From Thermoguttaceae bacterium (lineage in GTDB: Bacteria; Planctomycetota; Planctomycetia; Pirellulales; Thermoguttaceae): a stretch of 6,031 bases of DNA. This document shows positions 1 to 5,287 of this stretch, one piece after another. Location: positions 1 to 6,031 of the forward strand of contig JAQVID010000225.1 in assembly GCA_028695865.1 (NCBI GenBank), given 5' to 3'. The notes beneath the pieces are model-generated. The model worked only from the letters and a program-made list of their open reading frames with translations, was not told the origin of the DNA and searched no databases. Both the position numbers and the translations under genes were made by a program. The stretch's first letter is position 1. The number at the start of each line of letters is the position of its first letter.

Positions 1-907
1 ATCCAGGCGCGTCTAACCACTTGTTCGAGGCACAGGAGGGCGCATTCGGCGGAAGAACCGTTGTAAAATACATGTTGCCCATGTAACCGAGCATCATTCC
101 ATAGCCGCCCCGGCCACAGCTGGTAATATCATCCTGCACAGCGTTCAAAAACTGTGAGTCTGTCGTGCTTCTCAACGCCATGCAATCACGCGGAGTACCA
201 CCGGCAGAACCTGCCGCGGTCAGACTTCCCGTGACCTGCTCCTTGATCCCCAGCGGATAATTTGCCCGGGCCGTCATATGTTCCGATACCGCAATCGTAT
301 TCGACGTACCATCTGTTATATCGGCAAAGCTTCGACACATAATTCTGCAAGCGGACGTACTGGTATTTCCGTTAACTCCATATCCTCCCTGGAAGAAGCC
401 GCGGGAATTCACACTTGTCTGCGAAAGGTTCATAATCGCGTCGCCTAACGAACCGGGATAAGAATGACGCGTGAAGGACGTTGCAAGCGAAGGGTCTCCA
501 CTGCTGGAATCCGAAGGACATTGCAAATAAGGAATCTTTGCTTTCCATGGTTCAAAATTGCTTTCGTTGTAGGCAGGCCAAAGACCTGAATGCTGCGGCG
601 GGAAAGCCATAATCTGGTCGTAAAGCGGCTGCTGCTCACAAAAAGAAAGCATGAGAATATGAAAACTCGTCGCGTAACCAATCCCTTGCGACCAGGAACC
701 GACTCCGGCGCGAGCCGGCGGAAAAACACCGTTCGTATCGTGATAGTTGTGAAGGCCAATTCCGATCTGTTTTAAATTGTTCGTACACGACATGCGTCGA
801 GCCGCCTCGCGCGCCGCCTGAACCGCCGGCAGAAGAAGCGCGATTAAAATACCGATAATCGCGATCACGACAAGCAGTTCAACTAACGTAAACCCCTTTT
901 TTCTCAT
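1..907 (-). CDS. DUF1559 pseudopilin-like protein, C-terminus beyond the window
   Basis: The first 302 residues are visible in one open frame; the 3' end lies past the left edge. The N-terminus MRKKG|FTLVE is a type IV prepilin cleavage site (Gly5 at -1, Phe6 at +1, Glu10 at +5), followed by a hydrophobic helix to about residue 29 and the VQAAREAARR segment typical of planctomycete DUF1559 proteins. Further family features are LQCPSD near residue 129, DGTSNT at 199-204, and FTTVLPPNAPSC at 281-292. The last of these usually lies shortly before the C-terminal H-X9-DG motif, so roughly 30-60 residues are probably missing. Family knowledge: DUF1559 proteins are pseudopilin-like, presumably processed by a prepilin peptidase and exported; their roles are mostly unknown. 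The ATG is well supported by the Shine-Dalgarno AAGAGG at 914-919 (minus strand), six bases upstream. The gene points away from everything in 1412-5177, so it is a separate unit. Confidence 0.95.
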   Translation of the reverse strand, partial: MRKKGFTLVELLVVIAIIGILIALLLPAVQAAREAARRMSCTNNLKQIGIGLHNYHDTNGVFPPARAGVGSWSQGIGYATSFHILMLSFCEQQPLYDQIMAFPPQHSGLWPAYNESNFEPWKAKIPYLQCPSDSSSGDPSLATSFTRHSYPGSLGDAIMNLSQTSVNSRGFFQGGYGVNGNTSTSACRIMCRSFADITDGTSNTIAVSEHMTARANYPLGIKEQVTGSLTAAGSAGGTPRDCMALRSTTDSQFLNAVQDDITSCGRGGYGMMLGYMGNMYFTTVLPPNAPSCASNKWLDAPG

Positions 908-983
908 GACACACCTCTTTTTGATTTTTTCGTTGAAAAGTTGGCTCACTCCAAAAGCAAGCAAGTAATTGACTCTCACCCAT

Positions 984-1012
984 AGTCTACAGGATTTTCC
1001 AGTTTTATGCAA
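984..1012 (-). promoter_or_regulatory. Candidate sigma70-like promoter for the leftward DUF1559 gene
   Basis: On the minus strand, TTGCAT (1007-1012) and TAGACT (984-989) are separated by 17 bases, matching the -35 and -10 consensus at 3 of 6 and 4 of 6 positions. It would give a leader of about 70 bases before the ATG at 907. The spacing is ideal but the hexamers are weak, so this is only a candidate. Confidence 0.3.
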
Positions 1013-1083
1013 GAGAGATAGAGGAACAAAACGACGAGAACACGACAGCAAGCCCTTTTTTCTTTTGTCTTTCCGGCAGGGAT

Positions 1084-1106
1084 TTTCGACACAGCTTTGG
1101 TCGAAA
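1084..1106. repeat. Inverted repeat TTTCGAC / GTCGAAA in the divergent intergenic region
   Basis: A perfect 7-base inverted repeat (1084-1090 and 1100-1106) with a 9-base spacer. No T-run follows it on either strand, so it does not look like an intrinsic terminator. An operator or cruciform role is possible but unproven. Confidence 0.4.
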
Positions 1107-1137
1107 CGGTCATTCCCAACCTCGCAGCGCGAATGTT

Positions 1138-1165
1138 CCCGGGCACGCGGGAGAAAATGCCCGGG
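1138..1165. repeat. GC-rich inverted repeat CCCGGGCA / TGCCCGGG
   Basis: A perfect 8-base inverted repeat (1138-1145 and 1158-1165) around a 12-base loop. The stem is very GC-rich and each arm contains the palindrome CCCGGG. A T-run is missing on both strands, so a terminator is unlikely. It lies about 230 bases upstream of the leftward DUF1559 gene. Apart from the two inverted repeats, an 18-bp tandem duplication and the two promoters, I see nothing convincing in 908-1500. Confidence 0.5.
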
Positions 1166-1230
1166 TAAAAAAGCCAGAGCAGGGAGAGTGTTATGCTTTT
1201 CGATTAGAAGAGAATGCGGTCCACACGTGG

Positions 1231-1266
1231 TCCCGGAAGCCAAAGCAATCCCGGAAACCAAAGCGA
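1231..1266. repeat. 18-bp tandem duplication
   Basis: Two adjacent 18-base units, 1231-1248 and 1249-1266, both starting TCCCGGAA, match at 16 of 18 positions. It is probably a simple replication-slippage duplication in non-coding DNA. Confidence 0.7.
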
Positions 1267-1387
1267 TGGAATACCCATCCGTACACCCGTTTTTTTCGAA
1301 TATTGGGACGTTGCATGTTTATTATCTCACGATAAGACGACTACAAAAGCAATCGCAGACAAAAAGAATCAGGCATTATTTAATTGT

Positions 1388-1411
1388 GTCCAATAAAAAT
1401 TTGTTTTGGAC
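1388..1411. promoter_or_regulatory. Possible operator: inverted repeat abutting a -35 box
   Basis: GTCCAA (1388-1393) and TTGGAC (1406-1411) form a 6-base inverted repeat with a 12-base AT-rich spacer. A nested pair TGTCCA (1387-1392) and TGGACA (1412-1417) also exists, the second arm being the -35 hexamer itself. The position suits a dimeric repressor site, but nothing identifies a regulator. Confidence 0.3.
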
Positions 1412-1440
1412 TGGACAAAATCCGATATACGGGATATACT
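1412..1440 (+). promoter_or_regulatory. Sigma70-type promoter, TGGACA-N17-TATACT
   Basis: The -35 hexamer TGGACA (1412-1417) and the -10 hexamer TATACT (1435-1440) each match consensus at 5 of 6 positions, with the optimal 17-base spacing. Transcription should start near 1447, about 54 bases before the ATG at 1501. The promoter sits inside the alternative frame 1406-1648, which argues against that frame. It is the main support for a rightward gene at 1501. Confidence 0.6.
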
Positions 1441-1500
1441 TATGGTTGTGGTTGCTATCGCAGACGATAACCCGCGCGGCAAGTTTATTGGATTGATTTT

Positions 1501-1989
1501 ATGCAAAGCGCTCATTGCAACAATCGGCTTTATACCCAAACCGGCCCGATTCTTTGGGGAATCGTTCTGGGTATCGTTTTGCTTGGTCTCTTCCAGTGTG
1601 TCTGTCCGAATGACAACAATCTGGCAAGTCGTCGCCTTGCCGCGATGAATCGCTGTGTATCTTCTCCTTTGTCCCATCATGATTCTTCTTCGTTTCGTGA
1701 TGAACAACATACGGAACAATCCCATTCATTTGATTGTCAGGATGGCATTCAATATGATTACGGCTTTTGCCCTGACGATCACGGAATGGCCACCGGGTTT
1801 TTACGAACCTTTCGCACAGCTCCATCAAGCCCCTTAAAACAGGTCAAGCGAGAAGGAAGCCGGTGCCTGGGTGGACTTCCCGGCGCGGAACAAATGGTAC
1901 ATGTTTACCGCTCCGATGCTGATCGTGCTTTGCTGATTCCTCCTTTGTGTAAACCGTTATATCTCATGTTGCAATTCTTTCGTAATTGA
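1501..1989 (+). CDS. Hypothetical cysteine-rich protein with one N-terminal membrane helix
   Basis: I do not recognise this 162-residue ORF. It has one clear hydrophobic segment at about residues 15-31 (ILWGIVLGIVLLGLF), directly followed by Cys33-Val-Cys35. The remainder is polar, rich in His, Ser and Asp around residues 55-95, with further cysteines at 52, 79, 90, 122 and 150. If real, it would be a membrane-anchored protein; the side facing out cannot be decided. LFQC does not fit a lipobox. For it: a good promoter about 54 bases upstream in the same direction and a full-length open frame. Against it: no Shine-Dalgarno sequence before the ATG, no recognised domain, and other open frames of moderate length overlapping it on both strands (1406-1648 plus; 1369-1725 and 1499-1828 minus). 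I chose this frame because of the promoter and because it is the longest. Confidence 0.4.
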   Translation: MQSAHCNNRLYTQTGPILWGIVLGIVLLGLFQCVCPNDNNLASRRLAAMNRCVSSPLSHHDSSSFRDEQHTEQSHSFDCQDGIQYDYGFCPDDHGMATGFLRTFRTAPSSPLKQVKREGSRCLGGLPGAEQMVHVYRSDADRALLIPPLCKPLYLMLQFFRN

Positions 1990-2023
1990 TTTCTTGTACT
2001 TGATTTTGCTCTTTTATAACAAT

Positions 2024-2120
2024 TGTGTCTGATTTTTCGTCGTGCGCGACCTGAATTTTCTCGTTTTCCGAAGGTAAACGGGGGATGAACCAGGGAAAAC
2101 GAAGAATCGGTAGAAAAAAC
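2024..2120 (+). repeat. Hairpin-forming intergenic repeat, copy 1 (tandem)
   Basis: First unit of a tandem pair. It begins TGTGTCTGATTTTTCGT, contains CCGAAGGTAAACGGGG in the middle and ends near GAAGAATCGGTAG. The unit can fold on itself: GATTTTTCGT (2031-2040) pairs with ACGAAGAATC (2099-2108) through one wobble, enclosing an inner hairpin at 2057-2085 with a GAA loop at 2070-2072. No coding sequence is convincing here. The unit recurs at 2121-2217 and, inverted and diverged, at 2957-3029. Confidence 0.8.
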
Positions 2121-2217
2121 TGTGTCTGATTTTTCGTACTGCGTGACTTGTGTCCCCCGTCTTCCGAAGGTAAACGGGGAATGAACCAGTGAAAACGAAG
2201 AATCGGTAGCAAAAAGA
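2121..2217 (+). repeat. Hairpin-forming intergenic repeat, copy 2 (tandem)
   Basis: Second unit, offset by 97 bases from copy 1 at its start and 96 further in because of a one-base indel. The outer arms are identical to copy 1: GATTTTTCGT at 2128-2137 and ACGAAGAATC at 2195-2204. The middle differs, with CCCCGT (2155-2160) now pairing with ACGGGG (2174-2179) below the same GAA loop. The left arm of the inner hairpin has diverged between the two copies while pairing is kept, which suggests that structure matters. Confidence 0.8.
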
Positions 2218-2249
2218 CGCAGGAGAACATGTGGAGTGTGCTCCGCGTC
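2216..2249. terminator. Stem-loop, terminator-like when read leftward
   Basis: GACGC (2216-2220) and GGAG (2222-2225) pair with CTCC (2241-2244) and GCGTC (2245-2249), leaving one bulged A and a 15-base loop. Read on the minus strand, the stem is followed directly by TTTTT (2211-2215), the form of an intrinsic terminator. Yet no believable minus-strand gene lies to its right. On the plus strand it lies in the leader region of the gene at 2318. Confidence 0.45.
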
Positions 2250-2284
2250 CGTTAAAATCATTTAGTCCGTTATAAAATCATTTA
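2248..2284 (+). repeat. Short direct repeat TCCGTTA(TA)AAATCATTTA
   Basis: TCCGTTA-AAATCATTTA at 2248-2264 is repeated at 2266-2284 with two extra bases. The second copy contains TATAAA (2271-2276), a possible -10 hexamer, but no acceptable -35 lies at the right distance. It could be a pair of regulator sites or a slippage product upstream of the gene at 2318. Confidence 0.45.
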
Positions 2285-2317
2285 CAAAAATAAAGAAAGT
2301 ATTCAGGAGTTTTAACC

Positions 2318-2938
2318 ATGTTACATATAGTGCCCGTTTCGTTGATTTATGCTCTTCCGGCAGTTCCGTTTTTCCTTTTTGGCAAGATGATGCAGAATCG
2401 ATATTCCAAGGTATTGGTTGAGCAAAGTCAGGTCCAGACAGGCCAATTCGCTGAGGCCGTTGCGAATCAGGTGTTGAAACAAAATTCTTTAACAGACGTA
2501 ACAGTTGAGCGTGGGGAAGATTATTCGGTCAACCGGTTCGATCCGGAATCGCAAAAAGTCGTTTTGAGTCCTGAAACAATGGGACAGAAAGACGTATCGT
2601 CTGTTGGAATGGCGCTTTACGCGGTGGGATCGTGTCTTTCAGAACGCAAGGACCCCGACTTCGCCTGGCTTCGCAAGCAGATGAGTATTCTGGAGCCGGT
2701 CGCGTTTTGGACCGTGTTCACCATTTTGGCCTTTGGCGTCATGGCCAGTTCGTTACCGGTGGTCATTTTGGGGTATGTCCTCTCGGTGGTAACCTGGGGG
2801 ATTCGGCATTTCAACGTTCGTTCCAACGAACGGTCAGGCCTCTTGGCGCTCGAAGAAGCCAACAAGAAAGAAATCTTCCGTCCTGAAGAGTATACCCGAC
2901 TCAAAGAAGTCATTAGCGTTCTTGCTCGTCACGCTTAA
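2318..2938 (+). CDS. YugP-like membrane protein with a degenerate zinc-peptidase site
   Basis: This 206-residue protein resembles the YugP / zinc metallopeptidase family (Pfam Zn_peptidase_2) in its whole layout: N-terminal helix (about 4-21), a YSKV segment (29-32), an N-L-x-D-V-x-V-E stretch (56-64), FDPESQKVVLSPET (74-87), the GMALYAVGSCL segment (97-107), a long hydrophobic region of one or two helices (about 124-160), and a C-terminal part with FNVRS and EEYTRLKEVISVL. In active members the central segment reads like G-x-A-A-HEVGH-A-L. Here the HExxH is YAVGS (101-105): both histidines and the catalytic glutamate are gone. The later conserved Glu (family VEFxAS) also seems replaced, by His164. 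I infer a non-catalytic homologue acting as a membrane scaffold or regulator, though the family assignment is by eye. The start is supported by AGGAG at 2305-2309, eight bases upstream. It appears to be monocistronic, ending at the terminator at 3009-3049. Confidence 0.85.
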   Translation: MLHIVPVSLIYALPAVPFFLFGKMMQNRYSKVLVEQSQVQTGQFAEAVANQVLKQNSLTDVTVERGEDYSVNRFDPESQKVVLSPETMGQKDVSSVGMALYAVGSCLSERKDPDFAWLRKQMSILEPVAFWTVFTILAFGVMASSLPVVILGYVLSVVTWGIRHFNVRSNERSGLLALEEANKKEIFRPEEYTRLKEVISVLARHA

Positions 2939-2956
2939 TGATTGGCCGCGTACATC

Positions 2957-3029
2957 ATTTTCGCTCTGTTCCCCGTTTACCAGCGGTAAATGGGGAGTTT
3001 CAGACCGCAAGGGACGAAAACTCATCAGG
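2957..3029 (-). repeat. Hairpin-forming intergenic repeat, copy 3 (inverted, diverged)
   Basis: Read on the minus strand, this stretch matches copy 2 in order: CTGAT, TTTTCGT, TGCG, then 13 identical bases GGTAAACGGGGAA (2969-2981), then GAAAA. Its inner hairpin is the best of the three copies: CCCCGTTTACC (2971-2981) and GGTAAATGGGG (2985-2995), 11 pairs with one wobble and a three-base loop. The outer arms also persist: TTTTCG (2958-2963) with CGAAAA (3015-3020). It starts 19 bases after the stop codon of the YugP-like gene. Confidence 0.65.
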
Positions 3030-3049
3030 ATTTGTTTTTGTCCCTTTTT
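3009..3049 (+). terminator. Rho-independent terminator after the YugP-like gene
   Basis: AAGGGACGAAAAC (3009-3021) and GTTTTTGTCCCTT (3034-3046) form a 13-pair stem with a single G-T wobble and a 12-base loop, followed by TTT (3047-3049). It lies 70 bases after the stop codon. Its left arm overlaps the outer arm of repeat copy 3, so the two folds would compete. A third, weaker stem CCTTCATG / CATGAAGG follows at 3072-3101, with CAATTTT after it. Confidence 0.65.
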
Positions 3050-3186
3050 CATAAATTCCGCGTTCTTGCCCCCTTCATGCCCCATAGAGGAATCATGAAG
3101 GCAATTTTCCAATCCGGGTAATAAATCTGTCGCCCCCGTATCACAAAATATCTTTGAGAAAACGAACAGTTACAGGAAGATTCTCA

Positions 3187-3215
3187 TTGACAAACGCTGT
3201 TGAATCGAGTAATAT
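3187..3215 (+). promoter_or_regulatory. Sigma70-type promoter, TTGACA-N17-TAATAT
   Basis: A perfect -35 hexamer TTGACA (3187-3192) is followed after exactly 17 bases by TAATAT (3210-3215), within the AT-rich run AATATAAAAT. Transcription should start near 3222, leaving a leader of about 180 bases before the ATG at 3403. It lies just past the terminator at 3009-3049 and thus separates two transcription units. Confidence 0.65.
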
Positions 3216-3381
3216 AAAATCATTCGACAGACAGTGGGAAGACGAAATCGAATCAATATTTCATTCATCTGATTTCCGATTGATCAAGAGAGGCATTCAA
3301 GACAATAACAGCGTTGCGGTACCACGCAAGGCGTTTGTTACGAAGGAGTGTCTCGACGCAACTTGTTCCGTTTTTACGATT

Positions 3382-3392
3382 GGGGGGGGGAG
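3382..3392 (+). promoter_or_regulatory. G9 homopolymer forming the ribosome-binding site region
   Basis: Nine consecutive G (3382-3390) followed by AG give GGAG at 3389-3392, ten bases before the ATG at 3403. This is the only Shine-Dalgarno-like sequence next to the pseudopilin start. A G tract of this length is prone to slippage, which would change the sequence around the ribosome-binding site but not the reading frame, since it lies before the start codon. Confidence 0.4.
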
Positions 3393-3402
3393 ACAAGCGT
3401 TT

Positions 3403-4491
3403 ATGAATCGAAAAACAACCGCCTTTACGTTGGTGGAACTGCTGGTAGTCATTACGATTATCGGTATTCTGGCTGCACTTCTTCTGCCGGCGGTTCAGGC
3501 TGCCCGGGAAGCGGCGCGGCGAGTATCTTGCGTGAATAATCAAAAAAACATCGCCTTGGCCATGCATAACATGCACTCGTCGCATAATCGTATCCCCCAG
3601 TTTCGCGAAGGAGTGGAGGGGAGGCCCATTGCGGACCGGGAAGACCTGGCTGTTTGGTATAACGTCGGTTGGCAATTTGTCGTTTGTCCTTATATGGAAT
3701 CGCAGGGACTTTACGACCGCCTTGTTTCGGGTAACAGAGACGATATGAAGCTTCCCTGGCTTCATTGTCCCAGTAACGGTGTTCAAGAAGTCAATCAGAT
3801 GTTTTACGTTGCCAACTGTGGTTCGATGGACGGTCCCTTGGCGATTCCGGAAGGGGACGAAAATGGAACCTACCGGGCAACGGATCGTTCCAAAACGTAC
3901 GCCGTTTTTACGGACGGTGGATTCAATGAATGTCGCCAGGCCGATGTTTCCCGGGACACCAATGACGGACCCCCTGTCCGGCTGGAAGATATTCTCGACG
4001 GTACAACCAATACAATTTTGATTTCGGAGAATCTGCAGGCAGGTACATTTTGGGATCGGGAAGAATTCCAGGTAGGCTTTTGTTATCCTGCGCAGACAAT
4101 TGCCGATTACTCGACGGCCAGCCTTCAGCCTCTGTGGTATGCTCCGAAAGATTGTGAATCGCTGTTTTCGGACATTGAGGCAGAGACACTGAAGGCCAAC
4201 GGTTGTCTGGTAAGCGGCACGACCGGTTTTGGACGCGTCGCCGATTCCCGTTGGGATGTCTTGGCGCCCATGAAGTATGGAAGCTGCGGCGCCGAACTGG
4301 ATCAAAAAGCGTTGGGCTGGTTTACTGCCCGGCCAAGTTCGCACCATGTCGATTCCGTTGTGGTCGCGTTGTGTGATGGAAGTACCCGAACGGTCAGTCT
4401 GAATGTTGATGGTCGCGTGTTTCGCATGGCAATGTGTCCCGACGATGCAGGTGCCGGTATGGCCGGAACGTTCAGTATTTCCGAACTGTGA
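3403..4491 (+). CDS. DUF1559 pseudopilin-like protein with H-X9-DG C-terminus
   Basis: A complete 362-residue DUF1559 protein. The N-terminus MNRKTTA|FTLVE is a prepilin-type site with Ala7 instead of Gly at -1, Phe8 at +1 and Glu12 at +5, followed by a hydrophobic helix (about 8-31) and VQAAREAARRVSC (31-43). Later family marks are LHCPSN (120-125), DGTTNT (199-204) and a C-terminal H-X9-DG motif (His315, Asp325-Gly326). A prepilin peptidase would probably process it for export to the cell envelope; the function is unknown. The frame stays open upstream to a TTG at 3154, but the promoter at 3187-3215 lies inside that extension and a prepilin leader must be at the N-terminus, so the ATG at 3403 is the start. 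The gene for a two-helix protein follows after 89 bases with no terminator between, suggesting co-transcription. It is clearly diverged from the DUF1559 protein at 1-907 beyond the first 45 residues. Confidence 0.95.
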   Translation: MNRKTTAFTLVELLVVITIIGILAALLLPAVQAAREAARRVSCVNNQKNIALAMHNMHSSHNRIPQFREGVEGRPIADREDLAVWYNVGWQFVVCPYMESQGLYDRLVSGNRDDMKLPWLHCPSNGVQEVNQMFYVANCGSMDGPLAIPEGDENGTYRATDRSKTYAVFTDGGFNECRQADVSRDTNDGPPVRLEDILDGTTNTILISENLQAGTFWDREEFQVGFCYPAQTIADYSTASLQPLWYAPKDCESLFSDIEAETLKANGCLVSGTTGFGRVADSRWDVLAPMKYGSCGAELDQKALGWFTARPSSHHVDSVVVALCDGSTRTVSLNVDGRVFRMAMCPDDAGAGMAGTFSISEL

Positions 4492-4524
4492 TGATTGTGT
4501 ATTTGTTGATGATTATGTATGTGA
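4489..4524 (+). repeat. 18-bp imperfect tandem duplication at the DUF1559 stop codon
   Basis: TGATGATTGTGTA at 4489-4501, beginning with the stop codon, is repeated with one change at 4507-4519. The period is 18 bases and 15 of 18 positions match. It is probably a slippage product and has no clear function. Confidence 0.55.
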
Positions 4525-4580
4525 CGATGGTCGCCTTGTGGCAAATTCGTCCGTTACTCCTTTTTTAGGCGGTTTTTATT

Positions 4581-5177
4581 ATGCCCAATATAGCCCTTCA
4601 GCCCGAGCAAATCAGATTAGTCTATTGGATTTCAATATTGGTTTTGGGACTGATCGTACTCCTTTCCATTGTTAAAGTCGCTCTCGACGAGACAAAAGAA
4701 GAGCCTAACGAATTTGTAAAGCGTCATACGCTCTTTCTGTTCCTTTCGTGGTGTCTGGTCGGGTTATGGTTTGCTCCGACCATGTTTCCACAACATTTTA
4801 CCGCGATCACGAACAAGAGCCGTACGCGAAACGTGCAAAAGAGCAACACTTCCCGGTCCACCCCTCCAACTCCCAAAACTCAAAGCGATAAAGACAATTC
4901 AGGCAGTGATATGGCGGACAGCGACACGGACGATGCCGTACCCGTGGACGCCCCCAAGACGCAAGAATACAATACGCCTAACCAAACCAGGCCCGGTGCC
5001 AATTCCAGTGACAATGTTACCATGAACAACGCAACCGGTAGTAGTACAGACATGTCAGACAGTGAAACAAACGACGGAAACGACAACGGAAACAACAAGA
5101 ACAAAGAGTCTGGCCCGCCGGTTCAGAAGGAAGTCAGTCCGCAAGTCATGAAACGCATTCGCGACGACAAAAGTTGA
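4581..5177 (+). CDS. Hypothetical two-helix membrane protein with acidic low-complexity tail
   Basis: I do not recognise a family for this 198-residue protein. Two hydrophobic segments, about 13-34 (VYWISILVLGLIVLL) and 50-68 (TLFLFLSWCLVGLWFA), are separated by a short charged loop (DETKEEPNEFVKRH). From about residue 75 to the end it is a long disordered-looking tail, first basic (KSRTRNVQKSNTSRS), then rich in Asp, Asn, Ser, Thr and Pro (about 95-180), ending with a charged KRIRDDKS. The protein is probably a membrane hairpin with the tail on the same side as the N-terminus; the basic stretch after helix 2 points to the cytoplasm by the positive-inside rule. The start is well supported by AGGCGG (4567-4572), eight bases before the ATG. 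It follows the DUF1559 gene by 89 bases on the same strand and has no promoter of its own that I can see, so it is probably the second gene of that unit. The tail region would be expected to vary in length between relatives. Confidence 0.8.
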   Translation: MPNIALQPEQIRLVYWISILVLGLIVLLSIVKVALDETKEEPNEFVKRHTLFLFLSWCLVGLWFAPTMFPQHFTAITNKSRTRNVQKSNTSRSTPPTPKTQSDKDNSGSDMADSDTDDAVPVDAPKTQEYNTPNQTRPGANSSDNVTMNNATGSSTDMSDSETNDGNDNGNNKNKESGPPVQKEVSPQVMKRIRDDKS

Positions 5178-5197
5178 TCGCAACCGCTCCTTCACGA

Positions 5198-5270
5198 GTC
5201 CTTCCGCAGATACTGCAACAAGTCCTGCCGCAAATACTTGCTACAGGGACAATCACAGATACTGTCACAA
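5198..5270 (+). repeat. Degenerate 24-bp tandem repeat, three units
   Basis: Units at 5198-5221, 5222-5246 and 5247-5270 share the core CGCAGATACTGCAACAAGTCCT or variants of it (CGCAAATACTTGC, CACAGATACTGTC). In the frame starting at 5198, the first two units read VLPQILQQ and VLPQILAT. The three base differences over the six shared codons are all at third positions and synonymous. An extra base in unit 2 shifts the third unit out of frame. This may be the remains of a repeat-bearing reading frame just after the stop of the two-helix protein gene. Confidence 0.55.
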
Positions 5271-5287
5271 GGACTCCCGCGTACTAC

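Noticed and set aside
445..759. 104-residue minus-strand frame
   Set aside because: It overlaps the well-supported DUF1559 gene at 1-907 in another frame.
969..1496. A 175-residue plus-strand frame
   Set aside because: It begins with TTG without a ribosome-binding site, its product is Arg/Lys/Ser-rich without domains, and it contains the promoter at 1412-1440 and two hairpins.
1369..1828. Overlapping frames on both strands (1406-1648 plus, 1369-1725 and 1499-1828 minus)
   Set aside because: They conflict with the 1501-1989 frame; the plus-strand one contains the promoter, and the minus-strand ones lack a ribosome-binding site or recognisable domain that I can see.
2024..2217. CRISPR array
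   Set aside because: There are only two adjacent units of about 97 bases with no alternating short repeats and unique spacers, and no cas genes.
1905..2261. Minus-strand frame with a repeated peptide (SSFSLVH.PFTFG)
   Set aside because: The peptide repeat only reflects the tandem 97-bp DNA repeat; the frame has no other sign of coding.
3072..3101. Second terminator (CCTTCATG / CATGAAGG)
   Set aside because: The 8-base stem has a long loop and only CAATTTT after it; it is mentioned with the stronger terminator at 3009-3049 instead of being called separately.
3154..3402. In-frame upstream extension of the DUF1559 gene to a TTG start
   Set aside because: It would bury the prepilin cleavage motif 83 residues in, and a consensus promoter (3187-3215) lies inside it. 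The ATG at 3403 is the sensible start.
3265..4347. A 360-residue open frame on the minus strand
   Set aside because: It lies antisense to the clearly identified DUF1559 gene and its translation is basic and shows no domain; it is a shadow frame.
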